Part shown: positions 10,727 to 21,533 of the stretch, in pieces
Position numbering within the stretch: position 1 is the first letter of the stretch
How the letters are laid out: each line of letters opens with the position of its first letter
Source: Collariella sp. IMI 366227
Lineage: Eukaryota > Ascomycota > Sordariomycetes > Sordariales > Chaetomiaceae
Length of the DNA stretch: 64,000 bases
Assembly: GCA_027946355.1 (NCBI GenBank)
Contig: JAPEUS010000012.1
Span: forward strand, 496,001 to 560,000
Direction: 5' to 3'
Program-made: the position numbers and the translations under genes
Notes under the pieces: model-generated
Databases searched by the model: none
What the model saw: only the letters and a program-made list of their open reading frames with translations
What the model was told of the DNA's origin: nothing

Positions 10727-12164
10727 CTAATTCGGAAGTCCTTCCAGTTCCTTGTCCTTACCATTTCTAGTTTTAGTCTTTTGGTACAGCTGCCAGTCGT
10801 CAATCTGCGAAGGCCGCGGAATCTTCATGAGCTCGTGCAGGGTCATCTGGCCCGGGACCTTCTCCATGTTCACCTCGACACGATAAACCCCGGTGCCCGG
10901 ATCCAGCTTATGGCTGTACCGCAGTACTTTCCACCTAGTCACCGTACATCAGCTCAACATAGCAACACAGCAGAAAGGGATGACATACATGCCATCATTT
11001 CGAATACCCGCCGACGGAGCGAAGACGCTGTCAAGAAGATGTCCCCTGAGTACACGGACTGGTTTCCCCGTCAGAGAAATGAGCGCAAGATGCATTTCGC
11101 TCAGCGGCCCCTCGCGGAAGTACCTGACTTTGCTAAGGCCGATATGGAGTTCCTTGCCGGTGAGGAGGGGGACGGTTGGGACTTTGTCATCGCCCTTGCT
11201 TGTTGTCTCGCGGTCTGTCGCAACCACGCCGTCTTGGAGGGCGCAGGATAGGGTCAACCACCATCTGCCACGCTTGTTAGAACAAATTTTTGAATGGGGA
11301 ACCAGAAGCCCGAAAGACTTACCTTCCAGGCTCGTAGTCTCTTTCCCTCGTGGGTGGTGGGCAGTCCCCCTGGACTTGCCGAAAACTCGGCAGCGAAGCA
11401 CTCCTGCCCTCCATAACCCACCACCGTCTCGCAAGCTCAATAGCTCTCAACTCGTCAATCATAAAATAGTCAAGCCTAAATCGAATCTGCTACCTCCGCT
11501 CAAGCTGCGCTGCCGTTGCAAAATCGTGAACCAGTCTCCCGGACAAGGTAGAAGAACAAGCCAGATCTCCGGACTCTGTCAGAATGGCAACGAGTTTATC
11601 AAGACGGGCGGCTTTGACGGTATCAAGATCGATGGTGGGCGCATCCTCCACTTCCTCAGCCAGTGCCAGCTGCAGAAACAGAGACAGCTGATCCGCGTCC
11701 GAGCCCTCCACCGTATTGTGCTTGACGAGCGATGACCTCACGGAGTCGGAGAGCTCCAGTAAACGTTTTGTGCCGACGTTGGCTTGTGGCCAGGAGATGG
11801 GGTGCGTGGAGTCGGCGCGCTGGAGACAGCGGCAGGCTGTCATCATAAGGTAGTCAGCCGAGAGCCTCGCAATCGTACTGCATCAAAACATACCCGGTAG
11901 CATTACATTCTGCGAAGCGCCGGCGGAGGACTCCACATTGCCCCAAGTACCGGGACGGAACTGGGCCTCGCTAACGCTGCCGAGGCGGTTGTTGAGACGA
12001 GGTCGTCGCTTCGACTCGTGTAGCCGGAGGACGGAGGGTGAGGAGATGCTGCGCTCCGGGTGGTCGTGGAAGGTCTTGCAGACGCCTTGCCGAACGCTAT
12101 GGGAGAACCGCCTCCTCCTATCTAAGGGTGGAGAGGAGGGGTGGTGTGTACAGAAGCAGGGCAT
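10727..12164 (-). pseudogene. SRA-YDG-like domain protein with an in-frame TAG
   Basis: The SRA-YDG fold binds modified cytosine or hemimethylated DNA in UHRF1 and related proteins. The assignment rests on the C-terminal half: REGPLSEMHLALISLTGKPV, VRVLRGHLLDSVFAPSAGIR, NDGMWKVLRYSHKL and the end PRPSQIDDWQLYQK. Exons on the minus strand are 11894-12164, 11323-11836, 10989-11264 and 10727-10934, joined by GT-AG introns of 57, 58 and 54 nt that all keep phase. The model has 422 codons before its normal stop, but codon 206 is TAG (11490-11492), between AAQLERR and QIRFRLDYFMIDE. Upstream and downstream of it the frame is the same and both sides look coding, so this is a substitution, not an indel; TGG to TAG is the simplest change. 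It may be a real nonsense allele, a sequence error, or less likely an unseen intron. The N-terminal start is tentative. Confidence 0.6.
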
Positions 12165-12447
12165 AGAGCAAGCGGAGCCGTAGGAAATAGCTGCAGTCTG
12201 TTGTTTGGATTACTTGCCAGGGGAAACAGGAGTAACGGACAGGCTCTTAGGGCGACAAAATTTTTGGAAAGGTAGAGAGCAGCAGTTAGTGATTTGGGAG
12301 ACATTCGAGGTGTGCGCTTGATACTTGTGAATCTTGGGATCTAGTCAATGACCTTCCTTCTTCATCCTCAAAATGGTCGAGGAAGGGACGTTTACCTCCA
12401 GTACACCTTTGGAAAGGGCTCCTGATGCCCAAGCTCAACTTCCAGGT

Positions 12448-14472
12448 TTATCTCAAGGCCGACAGTGCCTCTGATACATCCTCCAGAGCCTCCTCCAATG
12501 CCGCATCTCCCTTTACCTTCTCCCTCAATTGCGTCGCAATACCCAACACCGCGGTCGTCGAATGAACATACCGCTTCTGCATCCCTGGGTGCGTATTCAC
12601 CAACAGCGTTGTCACAAGCTGCAACACCGCCACCTGACACTCCTCCACCACCGCCGACTGCTTCCCCTCGGGCACGCTCCACGCCGCGACCTTCGTCACC
12701 AGATCCAACCACGCCTCCCTTGGCCCCGGCTGCTCCCCTTCCCCAATCTGCATCAAAACCCTCACAACCTCCACCCCCTCGCGGAATCCTCCTCGTTGCT
12801 CACCGTCGTACTCCTCCAAAATAGCCACTAAATCCCCACCAGCACCGCCCACCCCCATTCTCCAAAAACGCCTCCACTCCCTCTCCTCCATCACAACCCT
12901 CCCACGCCACCAACACCGCCCTCCGAAAATCCAACCTCCCCTTCCCGCTGTCCCGGTACAAATCAACCAACATATCCCCAACCCCGCCACCTCTCTCCTC
13001 AACAACTCATTCTCGTCCTCCCGCACCCACAGCGCCATCATCCGCACCGCGGCAAGAATTAGCGGATCATCGCTGGCGTTGTCGCTCTTCGAATCCCACG
13101 CGAGCGTGAATCGCGAGCCGGCGGAGGTATTTGCGGCTCCAGAGCGGGCGTCGGGGTGCAGCCCCATGGCACCGGCGACGGAGGCGTCCCAGCGGTCGCG
13201 GAGATATTCGGCGGTGAGGGAGACGGTTTCGGAAATCGATTTGCGAAGTTTGAGGAGGAGGTCGGGGGGGAGGACCCAGGAGAGGTTTTGTTCCGTGGAA
13301 GAGTCAGAGTCCATGGAGCGGACCAGATAGCCGATGAAGTGGGAGATGACGTTGAAGGCGGAGGCAAGGCGGAGGAGGTGGCGGGGTAGGAGGGGTCGTT
13401 GAGCTGGGAGAGGAGGGTGGGCAGAGTGGCGCGGAGGTCGACGAGGAGGAGATTGATTAGAAGGTAGGAGGTGGGATTGGTGTCTGTTTTGGGATTGTTG
13501 CTGGGCTTGTCTTGTGTGGCGAAGAGGAGTGGGGGGTGAGGGAGGGTAGGTTTCAGGAGGGCCGCGGAGAGGTTGGTGAAGGCTGCGCGGCTGGCGGCGG
13601 TGGGGCGGCTGGTGACGAGGTCGCGGATGAATTTACTAAGGGGGTAGCCATTTGGGGTTTTGGGGAGGATCTGTGATGGTAGTGAGTGTTTGTAACTTAT
13701 TGATGTTGGAAGGGTAACAAACCTCTGGCTCCAGCCGTGGGAGCAGCTGGGCAAGAAAAGCCAGCAAGGTGACACCATCAGTGCCTTTGAAGGACGACAC
13801 AAGGCTGCTAATTGTGCTATCAATCTTGAACCGTAAACCGCTCTTGTCTGTTGCCCCTGACAAGGCATAGAGCCATGCGTACAGCAGGGTGTCCAAAGCA
13901 AGAGGCTGAGTGGATGCGATCTCGGTGAGAGGACTAATATCTTCGACTGCTGTGAAGACTTGGGCACCGTTTGGCTGGCTCACTAGGCTCACGAGAGTCT
14001 CGAGGGCTAGCCGTGTCGTCTCGTTTGAACTATCCACTGGTCAATGGATGTTTAGCTTTTCAAGACAGCAATCTTGGGGGTGGCCTTACCAGTTGAGGAG
14101 ACAGGCCACAAGTTGTGGTATCCTGTCGATAATCTTGCCATCTTGGTTGGTGTTCTCAGGGAGAAGAGAGGCAAAGGTATGAAGTACTGAGACGGCAAGG
14201 TCCAGCATGTCGTTGGACTCCTTGCCTGATGAGCCCGCTGGTTTTTGTTTACTCCCAGTCCTGATCAGTCGGTCCAGGAACCTGGAAGGGATGCTCTCCC
14301 AGAGACTGGCGACGGCTTCTTCGTTGCTTCTCAGCTCTGAATTATTGTCTAACACAGACTTGAGAAGTGCTAGACCGACGAATCTTGAAGTGTCGTCTTT
14401 TGCTCCAAGGAAAGTCTTGATCTTCTGAATTGAGCCATCCTGCTCGGTTGTTGATGCTATGCCTTCACTCAT
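12448..14472 (-). CDS. Neurochondrin-like protein (helical repeat family), frameshifted
   Basis: Fungal members of the neurochondrin family are helical-repeat proteins of unsettled function. Exon 1 is 14090-14472, exon 2 13723-14029, exon 3 runs from 13670 to the stop at 12448; introns are 60 and 52 nt. The start has the family block IQKIKTFLGAKDDTSRFVG, then LWESIPSRFLDRLIRTG. Later blocks are SKFIRDLVTSRPTAASRAAF and YLLINLLLVDLRATLP. At about 13371 the frame shifts by one base: SYPAT continues as RLASAFNVISHFIGYLVRS in another frame. Three more one-base steps are suggested at C runs 12977-12980, 12852-12856 and 12834-12837, between which DMLVDLYRDSGKGRLDFRRA reads in the displaced frame; the three together restore the frame. 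The final 120 codons (from AILEEYDGE) are intact. Confidence 0.75.
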
Positions 14473-14895
14473 TTTGGGCTGAATTTTTTGAGATAATTAA
14501 AAGGAAATTCGGGTAAAAGTCATCACCCAAATTCTAGCTCAAAACCAAGTCTTAATCACTGTTAACAATGGAGGTTAGGTCACTGGTCTTCTCATCGCCC
14601 AGCTTCGTCATTCGTGGCAAGGGTTCAGGTTGAAGGCTGCAGGGCTGGCGCGGGAAGTCAGCCCCAGACCCCTGCAACCTCGTGCAAGTCAAGCACAGGC
14701 CACAAGCTTCAGCCGGTCTAGACGATAAGATAAGGAACAGGGAACAGCCATCGCTTGTGACAGCACGACGACGACGACGTCCTCAAGCTCGGCAAGCGAC
14801 GACTCGAAGCGGTCGATTCCAGACACCGCAAGGGGACACTCACACATGCGCGATGAGACAATGAGAATGGCTGGCACACCACCACCGAAACAAAC

Positions 14896-17551
14896 ATGCC
14901 CTTGACAAGCGCAATAAACAATGGGGCCTCGAGCTCGGCCGCGTCCGCGTCTCGTCCCTTGAACAGCCACTCAAACCCCTATGATTCCTACGCCCACGAA
15001 GACGACGATTCAGACGAACTAGACCTCCTTGGTGATGACCTCCACCACAACAATTCCCACAACCCTGACGACGATGACGACACCACCCTCCTGCGCGACG
15101 ACCCCCTCCAAACCGACCTCTCCTCCCCGCTCACCTTCAAGCGCAAACAAAAGCACGCTTCCCTCCTCTCCCAACCAGCCCGCCTCTTTGCCTCTCTAAC
15201 AGGCCGCACCTTCAACAACAATCACCCCACCTCCTCCTCTTCCACCCCCCACTCAAGCAATGACCTCACCTCCGAACCAACCCACCTCCACCCCCCCCGG
15301 CCTCAAAGACTCCGCCTCCCATCACCCCGTGGATGGGGAGGTTTTATTTGGGCAGGACGGCGTGCTGTTTTGGGTATGATGCGGGTAGTCAGTGTAGGGC
15401 GTGGAGGGGTGGGGGAGGCCTTTGGGGTTAAGGGGAGAGTGGGTGGTGGGGTATGGGGTTTATTTGGTTCTTGCGGTAAGTTTTATCTGCAGAGTGAAAG
15501 AGGGGGTGAAATAAGCTGACGGGGAATAGATTACGTTTGCGCTGTCTGCGGCGGTGCTCACTAAGGAGTACGCGATTCATGCCAAGCATAGCGGCATACC
15601 GGAGATCAAGACGGTGCTGGGCGGGTTTGTGATTAGGAGGTTTCTGGGGATATGGACGTTGATTACGAAGTCGTTGGGTTTGGTAAGTCTCCTGGGTTGG
15701 CGTTGGAAGGTGGTTACTAACTGGCAAGGTGTTGGCGGTGGCGTCTGGTTTGTGGTTAGGAAAGGAGGGGCCGTTAGTTCATGTCGCTTGCTGCTGTGCC
15801 AACATCTTTACCAAGCTGTTTCCGAGCATTAACAACAATGAAGGTGCGTCTTATCCGTTAAGGAAACTCTGGGATGGGATTTTAACTTGTGCAGCGCGGA
15901 AAAGAGAGGTCCTATCTGCGGCGGCGGCCTCCGGAATTTCCGTCGCCTTTGGGTCGCCAATTGGCGGCGTACTCTTCTCTCTCGAGGTAAGCTTTTGACC
16001 TTGGCTAGATTGAATTCTCTAACAGCAACAGCAACTTTCTTACTACTTCCCCGACAAGACCATGTGGCAGAGCTTCGTGTGCGCCATGACCGCCGCCATG
16101 GTGCTGCAGGCGTTTGACCCCTTCCGGTCAGGGAAGCTTGTGCTCTATCAGGTCACGTACAGCTCCAGCTGGCATGGCTTTGAGCTCGTCCCTTTCGTCC
16201 TACTCGGTATTCTTGGCGGCATCTACGGCGGGCTATTCATTAAGGCGAATATGGGTATGGCCAAGTGGAGGAAGTCAACGCCCTGGCTACCCGGCCCTGT
16301 GACCCAAGTTGTCATCGTCGCCTGCCTTACCGCTCTCATCAACTACCCCAACCATTTCATGCGATCCCAGAACTCAGACCTCGTCTCCAACCTATTCTCA
16401 GAGTGCTCGAAGCTGCTCGACGACCAGTTCGGTCTCTGCAAGACCGGCGCCGCCTCTGCCGGCACCATCGTCCTTCTCATCCTCGCCTGCGTTCTCGCCT
16501 TCGGCCTCGCAGCCATCACCTTCGGGCTGCAAATCCCCGCGGGCATCATCCTCCCCTCCATGGCCGTCGGTGCTCTCGCTGGCCGAGCAGTCGGCATCAT
16601 CATGGAGATATGGCAGCACAACCACCCCAAATTCATCGCCTTCCACTCCTGCGAACCCGACATCCCGTGCATCACCCCGGGTACCTACGCAATCATTGGC
16701 GCGGCCGCCGCCCTGGCCGGCGTCACGCGCATGACCGTCTCAATCGTGGTCATCATGTTCGAGCTCACCGGCGCCCTCACCTATGTCCTCCCCATCATGA
16801 TCGCCGTGATGATCTCCAAATGGGTCGGCGACGCCTTCTCGCGGCGCGGCATCTATGAGTCCTGGATCCACTTCAACGAGTATCCCTTCCTTGACAACTC
16901 CGAGGAGACCACCCCCATTCCGGACATCCCCGTCTCCCAAATCATGACCAGCATCGAGGACCTCGTCGTGCTCACCGGCACGGGGCACACCATCGCCTCG
17001 CTGTCTGCGATCCTCGATTCTCACCCCTGCCGCGGCTTCCCTGTCGTCTCGGACCCGCGCGACGCGATATTGTTGGGGTACATCTCCCGCGCGGAGCTGG
17101 CGTACACCCTGCACGCGGCCACTCAGCCGCCGCGCTCGCTGGCCCCGGAGACGGAGGCGTTTTTCGCACACCAGCCTATGGCTGACCCGCGCTCGACGCT
17201 GGACCTAAGGCCGTGGATGGACCAGACTCCCCTTACCCTACCAAGCCGCAGCCCGCTGCACTTAGCGGTGAGCTACTTTCAGAAGCTGGGGCTGCGGTAT
17301 GTGTTGTTTGTGGACCGCGGGGTGCTGCAGGGGTTGTTGACGAAAAAGGATGTGTGGTATGTGTTGAACGGGGCCGAGGAAACGAGGCGGACGAGTGGAA
17401 ATGTGGATGGGGATGAGGGTGGAGGAGGGGCGGGGGCATGGGGTTGCGAGGAGGAGGGGGAGGGGAGAGCGCGGGTTTGTTGAGGGCGGTTGGGTTGGCG
17501 GATGATGGGAGTTTGGTGAGTCCGGGGGTGGATCGGGGGAGTATATTGTAG
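14896..17551 (+). CDS. CLC-family chloride channel/antiporter (GEF1-like), N-terminal membrane block missing
   Basis: CLC proteins move Cl- across Golgi and endosomal membranes, often with H+. An acidic cytosolic N terminus starts at 14896. Exons then end at 15475, followed by 15530-15682, 15729-15843, 15895-15986 and 16032 onward, with introns of 45-54 nt. Selectivity motifs are intact: HSGIPEIKTVLGGF, GKEGPLVHVACC (with the gating Glu), GVLFSLEQLSYYFPDKTMW and GLQIPAGIILPSMAVGALAG. Two CBS-like regions follow (PVSQIMTSIEDLVV; LHLAVSYFQKLGLRYVLF). The lumenal loop RFYLGRTACCFGYD and CRAWR lies directly after the cytosolic N terminus near 15298, so the first membrane helices usually between them are absent. 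One-base steps are needed near 15291-15298 and 15401-15415. A further step at about 17420-17465 would move the end to GLADDGSLVSPG with a stop at 17549-17551; read straight, the frame stops at 17481-17483. Confidence 0.85.
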
Positions 17552-18045
17552 GTATTGTGATAGGATATATGTATTTGGAACGGTTATAGATAGTAAGAAG
17601 TGTATCAAATTACCCCTGGATCGACGTCGTCCTTTCTTTGATAAAGATCATAGGGTTGTGGTGATTTTGGCTGCCTGAAGCGCAAGGCAACCAGATCCCT
17701 TGTCCTGGCTACGTCATCCCGCTGACACAGTCCCTTTCTGGCAATTCGCGGAAGAGTTTGAGAACCAACAAAGAAGCAGATATCATCTTTTAATTTCTCA
17801 TTCATATCAGAGAGCAACTTAGCATATGGACTTCTCTGAGATCGACTTGCGATCCAAGCCAGTCAGATCAACCGGCTCTCTCTCAAGTGGGCCTGCGTTA
17901 TCCGCTCTGCACGTCCACAGTTGCCTCACTCAGCCTGAACAACATCCCGTCTCAACCACAAAACACCTTTCAACAACCAAAAATTACCATCTCTTTTTAC
18001 CCAGCTCAATCGAGTTGCAGAGTACGAAAGAGAAGTGACGGCATT
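17552..18045. other. Intergenic region, CLC to proline-rich gene
   Basis: About 490 bases. One short minus-strand open frame (17605-17817) shows no family resemblance and overlaps the probable CLC 3' untranslated region. The 3' half is presumably the next gene's promoter and leader. Confidence 0.45.
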
Positions 18046-19266
18046 ATGCCGGACTACAAGGGATTGCTCAAGAATGGGTGGCACCCAGAGAAACAGGGTG
18101 CGACGCTGAAGGGCCAGATGGTATGTCGAGCCTGAGATGTCTTAAAATGCTGAGTATAATGCTAACATACACCCAGAAAGGTTTAATTGGCCGTGGTGAA
18201 GATGTATGTCTCTGCCGAGTTTTATACCCTTCCCAATACCTGACCGCGAACTCCATCACAGAAGCAACGCGAAGACCACGTCGCTGCCCCCCTCTCTACC
18301 CTGCGCGACCCAGCCAGCTTCGCCCCTCCTCCCAAGCGTAACCCCAACGCACCCGGCTTCATCAACACCGCAACCACCGGATCCCCGCTTCCCAAACCGG
18401 CCCCTTCATCCTCCTCGCTCAGGCGCCGCCCCAGAGCCAGCAGCAGACGACGAACCCCCTCCCCAAGCCCTACCGAATGGACACCAGCGGCTTATCAACC
18501 TCCCACCTCCCCTCCCCAGGCCGCAAAGACGGCGCCGACGGTCGCACCGCACCCCCGCATCCTCCCTACTCAACCGCAGCCCCAGCAGGCACCCGCGCAG
18601 CACCCCATCCCTCCCCGCGTCTCCCACGATCAGCCACCGTCTCTCACACCACAGCAGCGACCCCCCGCCCTCCCAACCCGCCCGCCAGCCATCTCCCCAT
18701 TACCACGCCCACCTCCCGGCCAAGCCCAGGGCTACCTCAACCAATCCGCCATCAACAGGCTTGGCGCAAGAGGGATCAATGTCCCCGGGCTGGGTATCAC
18801 TCCCACAACTCCGGCCTCAAACCCAGCAGCAGCACCACCACCCCCACCAGGCCGTAACCCCTCGGCAACTAATACTCACCACCAACACCAACCTCAACCT
18901 CAAGCTCAATCGCAATTAAACGAGCTGCAATCCCGCTTTGCGAGGCTCAAGTCCCCTTCTTTTTCTTCTGCACCACCAGTTCAAACACCAACTCCAGGAG
19001 GAGCGGCCTCTCCAGGAGCAGCCTCTTCAGGAGGAGCAGGGCATATGGCAGCGGCAGGCATGGCGGGGGTGCTGGCGAAGAAAAAGCCGCCTCCGCCGCC
19101 GCCGCCTAAGAAGAGGATTGGTTTGTCTGCTGTTGGTGTGGCAGGTGGTGCAGGGGCTGGTGGGAGTTTGGAGCAGGCACAGGGTCAGTGGCAGGGTCAG
19201 AGAGGGACGGAGAATGACGAGCCGGCGCCGCCGCCTGTTCCGATGGCGACAAGGCCTAGATTTTGA
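18046..19266 (+). CDS. Proline-rich fungal protein with N-terminal GWHP motif (AIM3-like)
   Basis: Exons 18046-18120, 18177-18203 and 18262-19266, introns 56 and 58 nt, all phase 0. The N terminus MPDYKGLLKNGWHPEK followed by KGLIGRGED and DHVAAPLSTLRDPASFAPPP resembles a fungal family I associate with AIM3-type cortical proteins; that label is from memory and moderate. The middle is a long Pro/Gln/Ser-rich region of low complexity. NELQSRFARLKSPSF forms a short predicted helix, and near the C terminus AKKKPPPPPPPKKRIGL could bind SH3 or profilin-type domains. The frame is open over the whole third exon, unlike many neighbours. Function is not established here; an actin-cortex role is inference from composition. 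Confidence 0.65.
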
Positions 19267-19539
19267 GCACTTGGGGATGGAGAGGAGGTTGGGTTTTGGT
19301 GGGGGAGGGTTGGAGAGTAATATATTGCATGAGAATTCTTTGTTAGGGGGTTGGTAGTTCGCCTGAATACGGTACTAGCAACGTGTGTTTGAGCAGGTAG
19401 CGAGGAATCAAAGTGGACATGTGAAACAATGCTTATGCAAAGACGAAAACAGGATCGTTCACAGTATCTCAGGAACACGCGAGTTGGGAGGGGTTTCTTT
19501 TTCGAGATATGGTATAGTTAGCAAGGATTTCCCAGCCCC

Positions 19540-20362
19540 TTAAACCTTCATCCCCTTAAGACCGTGCTTCCAGACGGTGATGTAGGGAGTGACGCCGTCC
19601 TCGCGGTAGTTGAGGAGGATAACCCTAAGCAAGTCAGCCATATGCAACTCCAAAAAAAAAAAAAAAAGAGTGGTCCAGCAGGTAAAGTACTTACATGCCG
19701 TCGGGGTTCATGGACTCGCCGGTATAAAACTCGTAGTCCTTGAAGTTGCCAATGATCTTCTTGGCGAAGGCCGCAGCCTTCTTCTCGAAGTCGGTGATCT
19801 CCTCGGCCGGAGCGCCGTTCGCCTGGAGCTGGGCCTTGACGGCCTTCATGTAGCCTGGGCACGCAGAGTCAGTCTTGTTCGCAGAGCTGTACGAGACTCG
19901 CGCGGTATCATTTACCCTTGAGGTAGGTGAGGTAGCTCTTCTTGTCGAAAGAGGTGCTCTGGTAGCGGAAGGAGTGGACGATGTTGTTGACCTTGACCTC
20001 GGCATCCTCGAGGGCCTCATCGGCCTCCTCGGCGGACGCGTTGGCGCCAGTGTCTGGATATCCGTTAGTCCATCGTTTCTTGTTATCCCCCAACAGGCCA
20101 AGCGCTGGCTGTTTGGGTGGGAAAGGGCAGGCGGCACGCACCGACGTTGACGGTGCCCTCAGTGATCATGGCACAGTCGGCCTCATAGGCGACACCGTCG
20201 ATCTCCTTGAGATCATACGAGTCCGAGATGATCTCGTCGCCGGTGAGGATGTCCTGGAGGCGGGGTTTGTGTTAGCGCATGTGGTGTCGGTGATTGTGGG
20301 TGCCGTGAGGGACCCGTCTCTCTTGGTTGACCATAGTTCGTGCTTACGGTGTAGATAATCAT
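19540..20362 (-). CDS. tma19: Translationally controlled tumour protein homologue (TCTP/TMA19)
   Basis: Small ribosome-associated protein found in all eukaryotes, linked to growth and stress; mitochondrial association is reported in yeast. Five exons on the minus strand: 20348-20362, 20142-20253, 19916-20053, 19695-19854 and 19540-19624. Together they give 169 residues, standard length. It begins MIIYT-DILTGDEIISDSYDL, has EIDGVAYEADCAMITEG, then VNNIVHSFRYQSTSFDKK, and ends VTPYITVWKHGLKGMKV. All four introns (94, 88, 61, 70 nt) are GT-AG and phase-consistent. The first exon holds only five codons. No frame problems, so the protein is fully readable. Confidence 0.97.
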
Positions 20363-21533
20363 TTTGGCGGTTGGCGTGTGTGATCTGAGGAGATAGGCAG
20401 AGATTGTCTGGACAAGGCCGGCTTCAACAAGAGAGGGTGGGTTTTTGTCTTTAGATGCCAGGAAAAAATTGAGCGGGGGCAAGAGGACAAGGAGGGGTAG
20501 GCGGGGCAGCGTGCCAAGCAGAGGAGTGTCTAGACCAACAGTGCGCGTGTCTTGGCTCTTCGTTTTGGCCACCTGAACCAGGCAGAGAGGCACAGTTCAC
20601 ATGGAGCATCCTGCTTCGTCAGTTTCTACGTCTGTGAAGGCTGTGAATTAGGATGCTTCATTCTCCTCTATTGGTACCTTTCATCAACTCGTTTTCTTAA
20701 CCTTCTGCATCTTTGCCGTCTTATTTCCCTCCTACATCCTACACTCCTTCTCTCTGGAACACTCTGCTCCAGGTGTGTCTTCATAAAAGATAGAACAGTT
20801 TGTTTAAAGATCTTGGCGAACACAGTGTCGGTTTTTCATTTGACACCAGTGCGGCCTCCATGCAGACAGCTTGACACAACCCTAACCCAGGATCTGACCA
20901 GACGGCCAACGGCCCTGCCAGTGCCGTGGTGGATCTCGCCTCGCGGGCTGCAAGGAATGCCGCAGTGCCGCAGCCATGATGCGTTCCTGCCAAGACACAC
21001 AGGGGATGAAGGATCGATCTTGATCAGACGTCCACGTCGCTCGTGCCAGGACGCATAAACTTTCTGATGGATGGGCTGGCGAGCAGCAGATGCCAACGGG
21101 AATAAGTAGGACGGATGAAGCCGTCGGGCTGGGAGTCGCGCGTGTGGTGGGCGATTCGCGGGCGGGTGGTGCGATGGGCGGCTCACAGTGGCTCGACTCC
21201 TGCCCAGACACGCCCAGACACCTTGACGGACGGGAAATTGACTTCTGGACCGTGCAGCATGCTGCAGCCGACGAAACCGAGAACTTCACCATTCAGGGTC
21301 TTTCAAACCTTCTCCACCGCCACGCCGATCGCCTTTTTCTACTCCAGCATCTCCGCGCCACCCCTTCGCTTCCTCTGTCCCCGGTGATCACCCATTCTTG
21401 AACCCATCAGATCCCATCTGCCGCTGGCGCCGGGCAGCTTTTTTCTTTCTCTTCCTACCATCTGCACATTTTGCGCCCGATCTGCTCGTCTCCGACCGCC
21501 CCGGCACATCCGGTCGCACACATCAGCATCATC
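20363..21533. other. Intergenic region, TCTP to SUR2 (divergent)
   Basis: About 1.2 kb between two divergent start codons. It holds both promoters. 21300-21533 is C/T-rich leader. I see no protein-coding signal I can name. Confidence 0.5.

Noticed and set aside
17605..17817. 70-codon minus-strand frame downstream of CLC
   Set aside because: No similarity seen; sits in the probable CLC 3' untranslated region.
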